From Straminergon stramineum (taxonomy: Eukaryota > Streptophyta > Bryopsida > Hypnales > Calliergonaceae): a stretch of 64,000 bases of DNA. The translations under genes and the position numbers were made by a program. The notes below the pieces were generated by a model. That model saw nothing but the letters and a program-made list of their open reading frames with translations, was not told where the DNA came from and did no database searches. This document shows, piece after piece, positions 23,313 through 35,058 of the stretch. Within the stretch, counting starts at the first letter, position 1. Each line of letters starts with the position of its first letter. Where the stretch lies: contig OY987264.1 in NCBI GenBank assembly GCA_963920665.1, positions 33,770,906-33,834,905 of the forward strand. Reading direction: 5' to 3'.

Positions 23313-24270
23313 CTGCCGCAACAAGGTCTCCGCCACTTGCTACCCTGAGGTGAAAGCACTGATCAAGCTAGAGATAGGCATGGAGGTTGGAGAGTTCTGG
23401 AGAGCTTGTCCTTAGATTCTCCAGCATTTTTACTGACTTCATTTGGAGCATTAACTCTCGAGCACGACTTTGCCGTCACGCAATCATTCCGACATTCCAC
23501 AAGCTCTAGGATACACGTTGCACCACGGACCGAATGAATGTAGTGAATGTCTGATTAGCATGCTTACGTGGAAGTCCTTCTGAATCAGATGTGGCGGTAA
23601 ATTGAAATCTGGGTGATCGATTGCCCCGGGGGTAATTGTGGACCGAGAACTTGACGATACTCCCTTGAGGCATGCAGACAGATCTCTTGAAGTAGTTCAT
23701 TAGGCTACGGCAAGAAGCATCGAATTCCATTTTGTCTAAGTTTGTTAAATGTAGCTGGCTAAACTTGGTGCTGACCGCGTTCTGGAACGGTCAGAATGAT
23801 CACGGTACTTGCCTCATCGATCAAGATTTGAATGACTGTAGGATTGGCAGTTTTAAGTCTGTACCGTTAATTCGTTTCCTCAAGATTATAAAACCACCAC
23901 CGCAGTCTGCGAATTCAAAGGAGTAAATAATGCACAGGTGTCCAAATGTTATGTCCGTATGTCGGTAAAATCCCTGATTTGCTCGATCAAGTGTTTCGGA
24001 GGTGCCACCGGGTTCCAAATACGAACTTTCCCTAACTGAAGCAGAATCGTACTCCATCAATTGATTAGATGAATGCGACTGCTGAGAATGTTGTTCATTA
24101 GTTCCTTAGTGTCTGTGGAGGATTGGTTGTGTCACAGGAGTGAGTAGAGTAAGTTGTCCGACGGGGGAATGTCGGCTTCCAGTTGGACATGTTCACACGT
24201 TCATGTGAGCTGAGCTTGAGATGCATATTACGGGCATGGTAAGCCAACAGACATTACACCGACTGACCGA
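23313..24270. other. Upstream flank of copy 1, no gene
   Basis: The composition is balanced. Parts resemble the upstream flanks of copies 2 and 3 (GGAGAGTTCTGGAGAGC; CTTGAAGTAGTTSATT), so it belongs to the same duplicated locus type. The open frames here (23506-23730 minus, 23821-24060 minus) have no shared counterpart in the other copies and are not called. Confidence 0.45.
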
Positions 24271-24330
24271 CCGATCGTCTTCTCCAGACTCACTTTCGGA
24301 CTGATCGTCTTCTCCAGGCTCACTTTCGGC
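24271..24330 (+). repeat. Two tandem 30-bp units
   Basis: The unit YGATCGTCTTCTCCAGRCTC, continuing ACTTTCGGM, occurs twice head to tail with few differences. Confidence 0.85.
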
Positions 24331-25190
24331 CAGCGTCCGGGTCTCCGGGATATTTTTTGAGTTTTACCAGCTATTTTCCTTTAATTCCCACTGGTGTAGC
24401 CGTGTGCTGTGGGTCCAATTTTCGTCATGGTTTACTGATTTAGGCATGCTTTTGTTTTTCATTTTATTTTCGGAATAATAACTAATTTCTACTAGTACAA
24501 TTATTTTAATAAAAAAAAATTGTGAAGATGTTTGCTTAAATGTTAAAAAAATTTCACACCATATGTCCAAACACCACAAAACAAAATTCATGTACCTTTT
24601 GTCATAGATAGCTTTCTAAAAAGACCAAGAATGCAACCAATTGACTCCTAGTCCGAAAGATTCATAATTTTGGATAATCTAAGATCCAAAAAGGAAAAAA
24701 TAACTCAAAATTCCATAACTTTTACATATGTCCAAATGCCACAAAATAAAGTCCTTAATTCCTTCCTTGTAGAGAGATTTTTAACAATACCATGAATGGG
24801 ACCAAGTGATGTATGATTCAAATCTCAAAAGATCCGTAATTAAGAAAAATTGAAGATCCAAAAATAACTCAAAATTTCATGACTTTCACACTGTATGTCC
24901 AAATGCCATGAAGCAAAGTCCATGCACCGCTCTTCACATAGAGATTTATAATGGTACCATGAATGTGACTAGGGGACATACATTTCCATAGATCTCATTG
25001 TAACAAAAATACAAAAAAACTAATTTAATTTCCATATATATTGAACCTCTTTTTCAAATATTAAGTCTGAATTTTTTCAATTTTTGCTCTAAAGTCTAAG
25101 TAAATTTTTTATAGATTTTTTTAACTAGTTTTTCTCCAATGTTTTGAATTATAACTAGGTTTTTTCCAATTCCACTAGCTCACTAGAACT
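24331..25190. other. AT-rich noncoding sequence with an R1 fragment
   Basis: At 24350-24395 the sequence TTTTACCAGCTATTTTCCTT is a fragment of repeat R1, and its tail-like CCAATTCCACTAGCT appears at about 25165. Between them, diverged internal repeats of about 150 bp recur (TATGTCCAAATGCCAYRAAR at about 24727 and 24895). No gene is present. Confidence 0.45.
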
Positions 25191-25363
25191 AATATTTCGT
25201 TAAAATGGTGGTATTCATGTGCCATTTTTCCATTTATTTTCTAGGTATGGTATACATTTCATACTGCATGGTCTGAAATCTAGGAGAGCTGTACATTTCA
25301 GACTGCACGATCTGAACCTGAAAAATGCCAAGTTTGTGGAATATCGCCATTTTAACAAAATAT
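25191..25363. mobile_element. Family C MITE, copy 4
   Basis: It begins AATATTTCGTTAAAATGGTG and ends CGCCATTTTAACAAAATAT. The interior contains short palindromes around CAGACTGCACGATCTGAA, as in the copies at 30321 and 36627. Confidence 0.8.
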
Positions 25364-26143
25364 CCATTCTAGGAACTAACTGGTTATTCTCCCCAAACAT
25401 CACTTTCAACCTTTTGGCCAAATAATTCTCCCTATACCCACATTGCTTCTTAAAATAATCCTATAGATCCAAGGATTTAGGACCACATAAAAATGTGTTG
25501 TAAACTATAAGTTCCATGATTATTTTGAATTTTACATCAAAGATGACCATGTGAAGCACAATTTCATATCGTTAGAATTTTGATACTATTTATAGATTTG
25601 CATCAAATAAATTATGATTATTTGACTTCAAAAAATTTCCCCCAATCCAAATTTTATCTTTATGATTTGAAAATTTCTATGATCAATCAAAACTATAAGT
25701 TTTCATTGATTTGTGTAAAAAGATATAAGATTTAGTGATGAGAGCTTTTGTGCTTACTCCAAACAGCAAAGTTTTCAAATTTCAATACTAAACAAATATT
25801 AAATACTTTGTGCTACTTATAATTTTTGTTTAATCCTAGGAATTTGAGTTTTAAAATTTAAATATATATAAAAGACAACTCAATCCAGTTTGCACTAAAA
25901 ATAAAATTTTGGAAAAAGTTTTTTTTTCTACCTAAAAATGTTGTTTCCACAATCAAATAATAACCATAAAATAGTTGATTGCACACCTAGGAATAAACTC
26001 TAAAATAAGAGTTGGCATCTGGTGAGTGGATAATAAGATTACTATAGGAATTACACAGTGTGAATGAATGAAGTACATCTTAGTATGTTGAAAAACCAAT
26101 TCCTTGTATATGTGATTGTTTAGTTCTTTGTACTTCAACTATA
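25364..26143. other. AT-rich noncoding sequence
   Basis: No gene was found. The segment near 26060-26130 (GAAGTACATCTTAGTATGTTG) recurs at about 34120 and 63940 and is a dispersed repeat of unknown type. Confidence 0.4.
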
Positions 26144-27199
26144 GGTGATTGCAAGAAATCCTTGTCTTCTTTTTTGTCCCCTTGGTGGCTTGGCCTTGAA
26201 TAGGTGATTTTTTATTTATAACTTTTGCATTGTATGTCAATTTTATATGAAATTTTACATGAAGGTACATATGATAGTTATAGACATATTATGTTTTGTT
26301 TTTTTCATGATTTTATTTTTATTTTAAATAGCCCTTGATTGAATGTCTACCTTGGCCATTTGAGATTTGGAGGGGGGGGGGGATTTCAATACTATTTTTC
26401 ACCCAAAAATGTAAGTTTGAAGCTGAAAATTGGGATAAAAGGCTTTCTGTGAGGATACAAGATGATTGCAAGAAAGTCCAACTATTTTTGGTAGCGTTTG
26501 CAAATTGCTTTTTGTCCAAGCAATAACTTTTAAATTTTAAACAATTAAACCCAATGCCAAATTTTTTTTTGCTTCTCAGTGTTTTGATTATCATTATATA
26601 TTTGTATCCCTTATTTTTTTTTTTAAATTAAATTATTTTTTTGTTGAAAAGTCAATTTCTCTAATAGTCTAATTTGTCTTACTTTTAAATTTTTTGTTTT
26701 TAGTACTAGGGAATATCCAAATTTAATGACCTAAAGTTGAAATTTTGGTCGTGTATTCCCACACTAATTGGGCATGTTCCCTACAAGGGGCATCAAAAAA
26801 TTCATTATTTTATGTCCTCCACGTTCGTGCAAATAGGCCAAAATAAGGGCTCTATGGAGCATGCATTTTTGAACATTGAAGATGGTTTCAAATTCATTCT
26901 TTGGTGAAATCTTATCACCATCAAGTTTTCACCAATTTCCAATTTTTAGTTTTTTTTATTTCACTATAGTAAATTTTTTTAAATGAAAATGTTGAAATAT
27001 CTTGTTTTTTTGAGACATACATAATTTTGGGTAGAATAAGGCGTTTCTTTATTTTGGACATATATACTATAGCGTTTTTTATTCTGGCAATATGTAGCAT
27101 TTTTTATTCTAAATGTATATAATTGTGGGCTTGTGTAGGGTGATTGCAAGAAAGACCAACTGTTTTTAGAAGTGGTTGGTCTTTCTTACAATCACCCTA
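26144..27199. mobile_element. Composite of family B sequence
   Basis: Left-type termini GGTGATTGCAAGAAATCC (26144) and GATGATTGCAAGAAAGTCC (26461), and a right-type terminus GTCTTTCTTACAATCACCC (27199), indicate at least two overlapping copies. The part after 26461 parallels the left arm of 44836-45865 (TATGTCCTCCACGTTCGTGC). The part before it parallels 31581-31900 in the same orientation. Confidence 0.55.
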
Positions 27200-27211
27200 C
27201 ACAAGCCTACA
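27125..27211. repeat. Short hairpin with family B termini
   Basis: Arms of about 36 bp (GTGGGCTTGTGTAGGGTGAT, continuing TGCAAGAAAGACCAAC) are separated by about 14 bp. Both arms carry the family B end together with matching flank. Confidence 0.75.
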
Positions 27212-27335
27212 ATAAAATTTCACCACCAAGGCACCACTTTGTTATGACATAGCAATATAGCATTATGGTTTCTTAATTGGAATAGTGAATCACAATGAAA
27301 TTTAATATACATCATTGCAAATTTACAATAAATGA

Positions 27336-27650
27336 TGAATGCTAATTTTGTTAAATTGATAGTATTTCATGTGCCAAAAATTGTGATATATAAAGCTAGG
27401 GCACTAGACCGCCAGTATGATATAGATTTGGGGTTTTGGCCACACATCTTGAACTGCGCCAAAATAATGGAATACCCCTGATTTCATTAAATTGATTTTA
27501 ATGCTCCAAAAATTGTGACATATATTCGTAAAGGTCCAAAATCTAGGAGGTGTATGGATTTATGTTTCAAAATGCGCATTCTCAACGTTCTCAAAGGTGC
27601 CAATACAGTATTACAGTGGAATACTTCCAAAATAACGAAATTGACTTTTA
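27336..27650. mobile_element. Two diverged family C copies in tandem
   Basis: ATTTTGTTAAATTGATAGTA (27343) and ATTTCATTAAATTGATTTTA (27481) start similar stretches with CCAAAAATTGTGAYATAT; the second ends CAAAATAACGAAATTGAC. Both are strongly decayed. Confidence 0.4.
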
Positions 27651-28349
27651 AGTGTAAAATCCATTTCAATTGTCAAGATTGTAATACGGAGTAAATTGTT
27701 GATTTGGAAATAATGTTAGATCAATTATTCAACAGCGAGCTGTTCACAATAGCAATGAACTTGGAAAAGCACGAATCGACGTTTGGGGGTTAATGAACCT
27801 TTAATTTGGCAGAGATAATTGCCAGGATTATTGGCAAGGATTATGAAAGACATTACTTTCTGCGCATACCACTGTTAACAGCTGCCATTTGAGCTCAATA
27901 CATAACCAACCTTGCAGAGAATTTATTCGATTGATTTCAAATAATAAAGAATCTGCACAATCGTTCAAGAATCTCAGTTGATTGGAATTCTCAAGCATTC
28001 AAGCTCGATCAGTGTGACCAATAACTGTGCATACACTACTATCATCGGGCATCCCCACTAGAACTACATTTCACCACACAACATAGTTACTACTAATCTA
28101 GTAATCAAATGGCTCCAATGTTACCTGCACATTATGTACAATGAAACGCTCATGTAATAGTTACATGTTTAACCAGATGGCCAGATGGCCTAGTCAGTAA
28201 ACCTACGAACCATGACATTTATTTATAATCGATCTGAGATTTCCTCAATTTGTTCGATAAGAGAATTATATACATCTGCGACCGTCCTGCAAGGCGACTT
28301 CAACAACCTTTAGTTTTGACAACAGTCTGAAGAGTCACTAGCTAACAGT

Positions 28350-28796
28350 CTAGCATCCAACTTCCACTTCTAGGGCAGCAGAGCTTCCGCTGTTACAAAT
28401 TGGGCATGGGAACTTTCGGCAAGTGTGGCCTCCATCTCCGAAGAACAGCACCCCAGCCTGCAGCTGCACTGCACCCCGAGCATACAACTCCAGCATTTGT
28501 GGTGTCACCACTGCTGCGCTGGACAGGCCTCCACGTTGAGACCTACCGGGGTTGCAAACTGGGCAAGGAAACTTCTTGCAGCGATGCCCATCTCCCATGG
28601 ATGCTATCTTTGGAGATGAGCTCAAGCGCTTCTCCGGTTCAGACTTGGCGGGGAAGTCCAAGATTGTGAAGCCGCCAAAAGCAGCTTCCATTTTGCAATC
28701 GCAGCACGAGCATTGCGGTGATCCCAAGCAGCATATGACTTCGGCCTTGTCAGACAGCTTCTGGTGAGACAGGCTTAGCATGGCAGAGTATTCCAT
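28350..28796 (-). CDS. Small Cys/His-motif protein, copy 2 (unrecognised family)
   Basis: This is an intronless 148-aa frame starting at the conserved ATG (MEYSAML). The open frame continues upstream only with non-ATG codons. It keeps both modules of copy 1: GDGHRCKKFPCPVCN and GDGGHTCRKFPCPICN, each H-x-C-x4-C-x2-C, plus the N-terminal cysteine cluster (CCLGSPQCSCCDC) and the C-terminal VEVGC. Relative to copy 1 it lacks a Gln-rich insert before the second module. A TATAAAT box is found about 147 bp upstream. It lies in duplication block A; its closest relative is the broken copy in block B. The function is unknown; zinc binding is inferred from ligand spacing only. Confidence 0.72.
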   Translation of the reverse strand: MEYSAMLSLSHQKLSDKAEVICCLGSPQCSCCDCKMEAAFGGFTILDFPAKSEPEKRLSSSPKIASMGDGHRCKKFPCPVCNPGRSQRGGLSSAAVVTPQMLELYARGAVQLQAGVLFFGDGGHTCRKFPCPICNSGSSAALEVEVGC

Positions 28797-28942
28797 GAGA
28801 AGAGGCGCGTGTAGTAGATCTAGACTAGAAGCAGGATTGCAAGAGGAAACAATCGATGTAGACGGACACTCAGAGAGTCTTTGCAATGAGTTCACTTGCA
28901 AATTAGGATTGAATGTTGTGAGTATCTGTTCCTGGATGACGG

Positions 28943-28949
28943 ATTTATA
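28943..28949 (-). promoter_or_regulatory. TATA box of Cys/His gene copy 2
   Basis: On the minus strand the sequence is GCTATAAATCC, with CCAGGAACAGATACTCA just downstream, matching the context at copy 1. In copy 3 the same position reads GCTAAAATTCC, so the box is lost there. Confidence 0.65.
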
Positions 28950-29240
28950 GCAACTCGATCAGCTTGCAAATCGATCCACAAGTAATTGTCGGAATTTGGA
29001 GAAGGTGATCGATCAAGCGATTGATACACGGAAGTCATTTGGTGAGTTCTGGAGAGCAAGGCCTTCTCCAAAGAAAATTCCGACTCCGGCCAAACCATTC
29101 GTCGTGGTGTTGAGCATGATCGAGTTGGTGGTCATTCAGACATTCTGTGACAAAGGATTCACGTACCGCCAGTCCGTGCAATCTAAATTTCATGATATCG
29201 AGGCTGAATACGTGGAAGTCCGATCTTCAGTTTCAATCAA

Positions 29241-29400
29241 AATTTCGTTAAAATGGCGGTATTCCACAGACTTGGCACTTTTACGTTTAGACCGTGCTGT
29301 CTGAAATCTATACCAGCCCTAGACTTTAAAGCTAAACAAGGAAATGAATAGACTTTAGAGCTGAACGAGGAAATAAATGGAAAAATGGCATATGAAATTT
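29241..29400. mobile_element. Family C MITE with damaged right end
   Basis: The left terminus AATTTCGTTAAAATGGCGGT is intact. The right part, AAATAAATGGAAAAATGGCA, runs into TATGAAATTT, missing the ACCGCCATTTTAAC segment present in 39011-39146. A short internal duplication (TAGACTTTARAGCT) is visible. Confidence 0.65.
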
Positions 29401-29663
29401 CCCATGCCTCACGGATGCCGGTAATTAACTGACATCTTTGTGATTGTACTCTAGAACAGTGGATGCTTTCACGCAGACGGCAGACATGCAGTTCTCTTGA
29501 AGTAGTTGATTCGGACTCTGGTGTGGCTAGAGCAAGGAAAATTTCTTTGGGTCTATGTTTGCTCTTGAAGCTAGCTATCCTGCCGACTAAACCCCTAGGA
29601 ACCGAGACAGGGAGTGACACGCAATTGCCTTTTCAATAAACATTCAGGAAGAAAACATATGGG

Positions 29664-29813
29664 CAATTTCATTAAAATGGCATATGCCATGCGCCATTTT
29701 TGACATACTCTGCGCCATTTTAATGGAATGCCGTGTAGTTTCTAACATATCCTGCGCCATTTTAGTGAAATGTTGCGCCATTTCATCATCATACCGCCAT
29801 TTTAGTGAAATTG
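29664..29813. mobile_element. Family C MITE, palindromic subtype
   Basis: It begins CAATTTCATTAAAATGGCAT and ends CCGCCATTTTAGTGAAATTG. The interior repeats GCGCCATTTTA several times. The same subtype is at 33548-33694. Confidence 0.75.
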
Positions 29814-30320
29814 ACCATACATGAAGAATCATGTTCCAGACAGTTTCAGTTCCACCTTTTCAAACCTGTCCAGTAAAAAACAGCAATCAGCTCCAATCTT
29901 TTGATTAATTCCTGCAGTGTGGAAAGTGGAGCATATCCGCCCGGATTTCCGTAGCTGAGGTGAGTCAGATGAGTTCCAACTGTCTCCGAATCCAAATTAA
30001 CGCTTTTAGGCAATGTGTCTGAGCAGAGAATTCAATTACTTTGAAAGTGGTTGATTGTCTGATCGACACCAGGGATTTCTAGGGAGTAGGAATGATGCGG
30101 CCTCACAGACCTCCAGACATGACTAATTAAGCCAACTTTTTATTTTTACCGGGCCGACACATGGTGGAACCGCCAGTCTAGCTCCTCCACTTATCGCAGC
30201 CAAACTCTTTTTAATTCTGGATTCAATCCGATCTGCCACTAGGAGTCGCTGTTTACCTCGTCAAAGGAAATCTGGAGCTCTACGAATCTTAGTGAGAAAA
30301 TGGTTTATTGTGATTAACTG

Positions 30321-30472
30321 ATATTTCGTTAAAATGGCGGTATTCGTACGCCCATTTTCTAGGACTGTTTTAGATTTCAGACCACGTAGTCTGAAATCTA
30401 GAAGGTGTATACATTTCAGACCACATGGTCTAAACCTGAAAATTTGTGGCATACCGCTATTTTAACGAAATG
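30321..30472. mobile_element. Family C MITE, copy 7
   Basis: It begins ATATTTCGTTAAAATGGCGG and ends CCGCTATTTTAACGAAAT. The internal palindrome CAGACCACGTAGTCTG is clear. Block B lacks it (GGAGCTCTACGCATATAATT at about 41395), confirming insertion after duplication. Confidence 0.85.
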
Positions 30473-30650
30473 TTCGTTTGATTGTTCCGTAAGTCATCTT
30501 GTTACGTGCCACCAATTGAGTGCAACTTTTGTGTAAGTTCCGCCTGTTGTTGACGCTGGCGGTTTGGGGGGCAACGACTTAACTGAAACTCTTGACGTGT
30601 CAATTGCCACGAGGATTGTCGTCCATTCAGCGACAACTTGGGCGGCACCT

Positions 30651-31580
30651 GGCGGAGGATCGGAGTCTGGATCGGAGTCTGCGTCACCGGAGATGAACGT
30701 CGTTTGCAAAAGACGGAAATGGCAACTCGTTGAGAACCATATGTATAGTGAACCCTAATATTTACCAATTGAAAATGTGTTGGAGCTGAAAATGAGAAAT
30801 TGCACTGTTCTTTCAGTTCCTGAAATTTAAATTTGAATATAGTTGTGATATATAAAATTTGATTGAAAAGTACACATTACGGATTCAGACTTATTGGGCT
30901 TTGCAGCTGCAATAATTTAATTAATTTGGAAAGTTTCAAAATTTTACTTAAGAGAGAATATAAACAAAGCTTGAGAGACTGTTGTGCTTCGGTTTTTTTA
31001 GTTTAATTCCAATAGACCCAAGGGTTTGGACAATATACAAATATGTTATAAAATATAAGTTTCATAATTTTTTTGATAATTTTATACTTGCATAAAAGAA
31101 GGTAATGCAAAGTATGAAGAGAAGAAAGTATTTCTTTGGTTAGAGTTTCAAAAAAATTTATAGACTTTCTTCAAATGAATTTTGAAGATTTAATTTTAAA
31201 AATTCATCAAAAAGAGAATTATGTTTTAGCAATTGAAAAATTTCAGTCTATGATTGATCAAAATTCCAAGTTCAATTGACTTGTGAAGAAATTCACAAAG
31301 GTATAAGATTTAGTGATGAGAATATCAACACTTTCTCCAAATATATAGTAAACTTTCCAAAACTAAGCCAATACTAAACACTTTGCACTATGTTCCTTAT
31401 GATTTTTGTTTGACCATAGCAATCTTAATTATGGATATACAAATATAAAGACAACCCAATCTAGTTTACAAAAAAATATAAAATGTTGAAAATAAAGATT
31501 TTCCCACAATCCCACTGTCCCCAAAAACATTGTTCGAAGTCACACTCCAAGTACACGACTCTTATATTATATGTAGGGGG
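30651..31580. other. AT-rich noncoding sequence
   Basis: No gene was found. Part of it (31290-31560) parallels 25730-25910 (AAGATTTAGTGATGAGA; CACTTTG(C/T)), a dispersed repeat of unknown type. Confidence 0.4.
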
Positions 31581-32291
31581 GTGATTGCAAGAAACACTTG
31601 TCCTATTTCTTATCTTCTTGCCCTTGGACAAGTGGTTTTGTACTCATAACTTTGGCATCCTTAGTCCATTTAGCATGAATTTTGGAAGGAAAGTAGATGC
31701 GGAAGTTTCAAACATTCCCTAATTTTTTCAAATTATTTTACTATTTTTAACCTACCTTTGATTGGGTGTCTATTTTGGCCATTTTAGAGGGGGGGGAAGG
31801 GGAGAAGGGGCAGTACTATTTTCGACCAAAAAATGCGAATTGGAAGCCACAGATTGGAGATGTTGGAGATGTACTACCTTTTCAAAGACAAACAAAGAGT
31901 TTTTGTGAAAATAACAACATGTCGGTTGTGCACATAAGGTCAAAGTGACTTTCCTTTGTCCGAAGGCTACAAAGAGGGAAAAAATTTCCTACATTAATTT
32001 TCTGGTGCAATGGGAGTGCAATCTTGTCTAGCAAAATGGAATTTTTGTGGAATTTTTTTGAATTTTTTATGAATTATTAAAAATGAAAAAGTCAATAGAC
32101 CCTTTTTTTGCTATTTTCTATTGCCAATGGCTTTTGTAATACTCCATAGTATTGCATAGTATCAAATCAATAGTTCAAATTCACAAGCACATTGTTGACG
32201 CATGAAATTGATAGGTCTTTGTAGTACTACCAATCCTACAGCCAAAAACTATATTTATCATCAAAAAACATGAAGTGTTTCTTGCAATCAC
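31581..32291 (-). mobile_element. Family B element, 711 bp, with empty site elsewhere
   Basis: The termini GTGATTGCAAGAAACACTT and AAGTGTTTCTTGCAATCAC are exact inverted repeats of 19 bp. The interior is the reverse complement of 61341-62340 in large part. The paralogous site at about 36868-36900 (TTATATTATATGCAGGGG, then GTCGTC) lacks it. Confidence 0.85.
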
Positions 32292-33005
32292 TGAGGGCTC
32301 GACGACATTAAAACAACTTAGAGGATGGCTTTTGTAAAATTATCAAATTAAAAGGACCAAAAACTTTGGTGAAGACCAAATTAAAAAAAATTAAATGTAG
32401 AAAATGTTGGATACATACACATTAGAAAAAATTCATAATATACATGAAGAGTTTAAACATTTATGCATAATTTTCAAAAATCTATACAAGAAGTTCCCTT
32501 CAATTAAAATTAAAATTCATTTATAGTATTTTATTTATAATAATAAAAACTTAAATTTTTATTAAAAAGTACCAAAAGTTGGGGAGCTTATCCCACGATA
32601 CATGTATTGAAAAATCCATATAATTAGGTTTTTAATACTACAAGTAGAACCTCCCTTAATGCACACTCCTTAAGTGCATTTATGGACTAAGAGAGCTTGT
32701 AGAGAGTAGGTGGTCCATGCACATGATTCAAGATGAAAAGACACTATGGCCCTATGACCTCTATAAATGCATAAACCGTTCTTACTACATAGTCTCGGCA
32801 CCATGCACTAAGGGAGGTTCTCCCTATATTATTGTCCTCAAAGAATATTCATTTTGAACATGTATATAAATAAATTTTTGGATTCCTTGTTAAAAGGACT
32901 ACAAGAGTTTTCTACATTAAAATAAATTAAATCCCTAACTTAAGATTGAACGAAAATGGATTATAAGTGATTATAACTAGGGCCATATAATATAAGAGTT
33001 GCATA
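32292..33005. repeat. Segmental duplication, block D1
   Basis: It aligns with 36885-38305: AAACAACTTAGAGGATGGCT, GATACATGTATT, ATTCCTTGTTAAAAGG and AGAGTTGCATACC are shared in order. D1 carries the MITE at 32641-32823; D2 carries two different insertions. Confidence 0.8.
32641..32823. mobile_element. MITE with AGAACCTCCCTTA termini
   Basis: The inverted ends AGAACCTCCCTTAATGCA and TGCACTAAGGGAGGTTCT bound a 183-bp insertion flanked by CTA on both sides. The empty site is seen at 37253 (TTTTTTAATGCTATTATTGTC). Confidence 0.85.
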
Positions 33006-33547
33006 CCCAAGAGTCATACACTAACCAATAGATCTTTTAAAAGATACAACAAAACATTATAGAGTTGAAGGATTTTTATAAAAGTCCCAAAGAACCAAAT
33101 ACTTTTTTGTGCAAACAATTTTTTGGCAATAAATGATAGTCACTATTTATAGGATATCCAATTATAAAAAATGAATAAATTTATAAATTGAGATGAGTTT
33201 AGCTCATTATTACTTTCTTGCTTACTGTTATAAATTGAATTTGATCAAGGCACATTCACTTTTTAATAAGAGGATTGTTAGAGGTTAAAGAGGATTGTTC
33301 ATGACTAATTTTATATATGTGATTTTCTTTATAATTTCTATGATTTCAAAATTTTTAATTTAAGATTTGAATTTTCCGTGAAAGTATCATATAAGTAGTT
33401 GCATCTTTGAATCAAGACTCAAAACTATCATATGGAGGCTCCAAAGTAGGACCACCCATATACAATCACATAAGTAATATTGAGACAAATCATGTGCAAT
33501 ATTAGACAATGAAAATTTTTCCCATGTAGAAAGATACTTAAATAGTA
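33006..33547. other. AT-rich noncoding sequence
   Basis: No gene was found. GAATCAAGACTCAAAACYAT at about 33410 recurs at about 63820 and belongs to a dispersed repeat. Confidence 0.4.
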
Positions 33548-33694
33548 AATTTCATTAAAATGGCGGTATTATTGTGCCATTTTTGACAATTCCATGCTAT
33601 TTTAATGGAATGTCATACAATTTCTAATATATTCCATGCCATTTCAATGGAATGTTGTACCATTCTACTGGAATATTTTCAATATAATGAAATT
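33548..33694. mobile_element. Family C MITE, palindromic subtype
   Basis: It begins AATTTCATTAAAATGGCGGT and ends AATATAATGAAATT, with repeated CCATTTTAATGGAATG-like units inside, as in 29664-29813. Confidence 0.75.
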
Positions 33695-34663
33695 CACCAT
33701 TTAAGAAATATGGGAACTACAAATTTTTTATAATTATATTCTGAAAGTTGGAATTATTATGAATTTTTGGAGCCAAAAAGTACTTTGAACCTACAACCAA
33801 TGTCTAGATTCTTCCAATTCCAATTACTTAAGAATTACTTTCCCACTCACTATTTCCTACTTTCTTGCTCACTACTTTGGGATATGTGTCAGGACATTAT
33901 TCGTTCCAACCTTGAAAACGAGAAAAAAACACATACCAAGCTTGGATTAGAAATCTTTTCTAGCTTGGGTTGGAAATAAATGCATCATATAGATTGGATA
34001 TGGGTCCCTTGTTGGAAATAGGTGGTCCAACCATATTAATCTGAAAGTGAGAGATCGAGAGCTGAAATCTATTTCGAAGAGGATGATAAATGTTTTCAAG
34101 AACATGCTTGTAGAGATACTCAAATTGGATGAAGTACATCTAAATATGTTGAGATTAATATCATTCTTGTCAAATAGTTCTTCATGTATGTGATTATCTT
34201 CGGCACTTGATGCTTCAATCATGACTTTTGCATAAGATTCTAAATTAGTTTGCATAGCTTAATATCTAGGAAGAGATTGAAGAAAAACTTGTAAAAATGA
34301 AGATCCTATATCTAAATTCTTTTCAAGCCATATTATACTTTGTATAAAAAGTCCAAGACCTACATTCCCCCACAAGGAATTGTTGACAAGCTAGACACAT
34401 CTACCCCTAGGCACTCACTCTTTGCTTTGCATAGCTTTGGTGTAGCTATAGTGATATTCTAAGTTTGGGTCTCATTTTGTCAAGAGTTTGAAGCCATATT
34501 GAGTGGAGTTTAGTGTTAGCTATTTAATGGGAAGTTTCTACCCCCTTCATAGTATATGAATTTTGGAAAGTTTGAATTTAAGAAGGCTTATTTTGTAGCC
34601 CCTTTCAATAATTACAACAATCTAGCCAAGACTAGAGTCAATTTAGTCCTAGATTCATAGGCA
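33695..34663. repeat. Dispersed repeat, unclassified, and AT-rich sequence
   Basis: The portion 34110-34200 (GAAGTACATCTAAATATGTTG ... TGTGATTATCTT) recurs at the right edge of the window (63930-64000) and near 26060. The two open frames here (plus 33767-33979; minus 33947-34255) show no domain and are not called. Confidence 0.4.
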
Positions 34664-34890
34664 ATGTTTGGGAAGTTTTTTGAGTTTCACCAGCTATTTT
34701 CCTACTATTCTCATATCGAACCAATTTTTCAAGTACAGAGTCCAGTTATTTTCTCTATTTCCCATTCAAAATCAATTTTTTTTTTTTTTCCACCGATCTT
34801 CAGCCAATGTTTTCAAATTGCAATTTTTTACCAATTCCACCGTCTAACTTTGAGCTAGCCGCTGGTTCTTCCCGGACATTGTTCATGGGG
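34664..34890 (+). repeat. Dispersed repeat R1, copy 2
   Basis: It resembles 667-895: CACCAGCTATTTTCCT, then TTTTTCAAGTACA, a long T run, TTTTCAAATTGCAA and CCAATTCCAC. Confidence 0.5.
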
Positions 34891-35058
34891 TACATCAATT
34901 CTAGTCAGCCCTTTGACCAAATGGACTGGATTATGGCAAGTAACGACATGACACTCTGACACACAACTGCAGGACGGTTCAACTTCCTGAATTTGACAAT
35001 ATGTGTTTGCAACAACCTGGCTGGAACAATTTGTAAGAGTCACTCGCCGCTCAGCCAT
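34855..35058 (-). CDS. Possible small Cys-rich protein (low confidence)
   Basis: An ATG-started 67-aa frame (MAERRVTLTNCSSQ...) contains seven or eight cysteines, clustered as SCSCVSECHVVTC. Its 3-prime end overlaps repeat R1. The surrounding 34.9-36.6 kb has the same balanced composition as the loci of the Cys/His genes. No family was recognised and no paralogue of this frame was found in the window, so it may be chance. Confidence 0.25.
   Translation of the reverse strand: MAERRVTLTNCSSQVVANTYCQIQEVEPSCSCVSECHVVTCHNPVHLVKGLTRIDVPHEQCPGRTSG

Larger units (their letters stand above)
27860..30650. repeat. Segmental duplication, block A
   Basis: This block aligns collinearly with 39330-41560 (block B). 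Shared landmarks are ATCATCGGGCATCCCC, the Cys/His gene, GGAGAGCAAG, ATGCCGGTAATTA, CTCCTCCACTTATCGCAGCC, TCTGGAGCTCTACG and GTCAGCGACAACTTGGG-like sequence. Block A alone has family C insertions at 29241, 29664 and 30321. A third remnant lies at 61060-62650. Confidence 0.8.

Noticed and set aside
28400..28767. Plus-strand frames over Cys/His gene copy 2 (and equivalents over copies 1 and 3)
   Set aside because: The minus-strand frame has a conserved ATG, motif repeats and an upstream TATA box. The plus-strand frames are its shadows, although parts of them look similar between copies.
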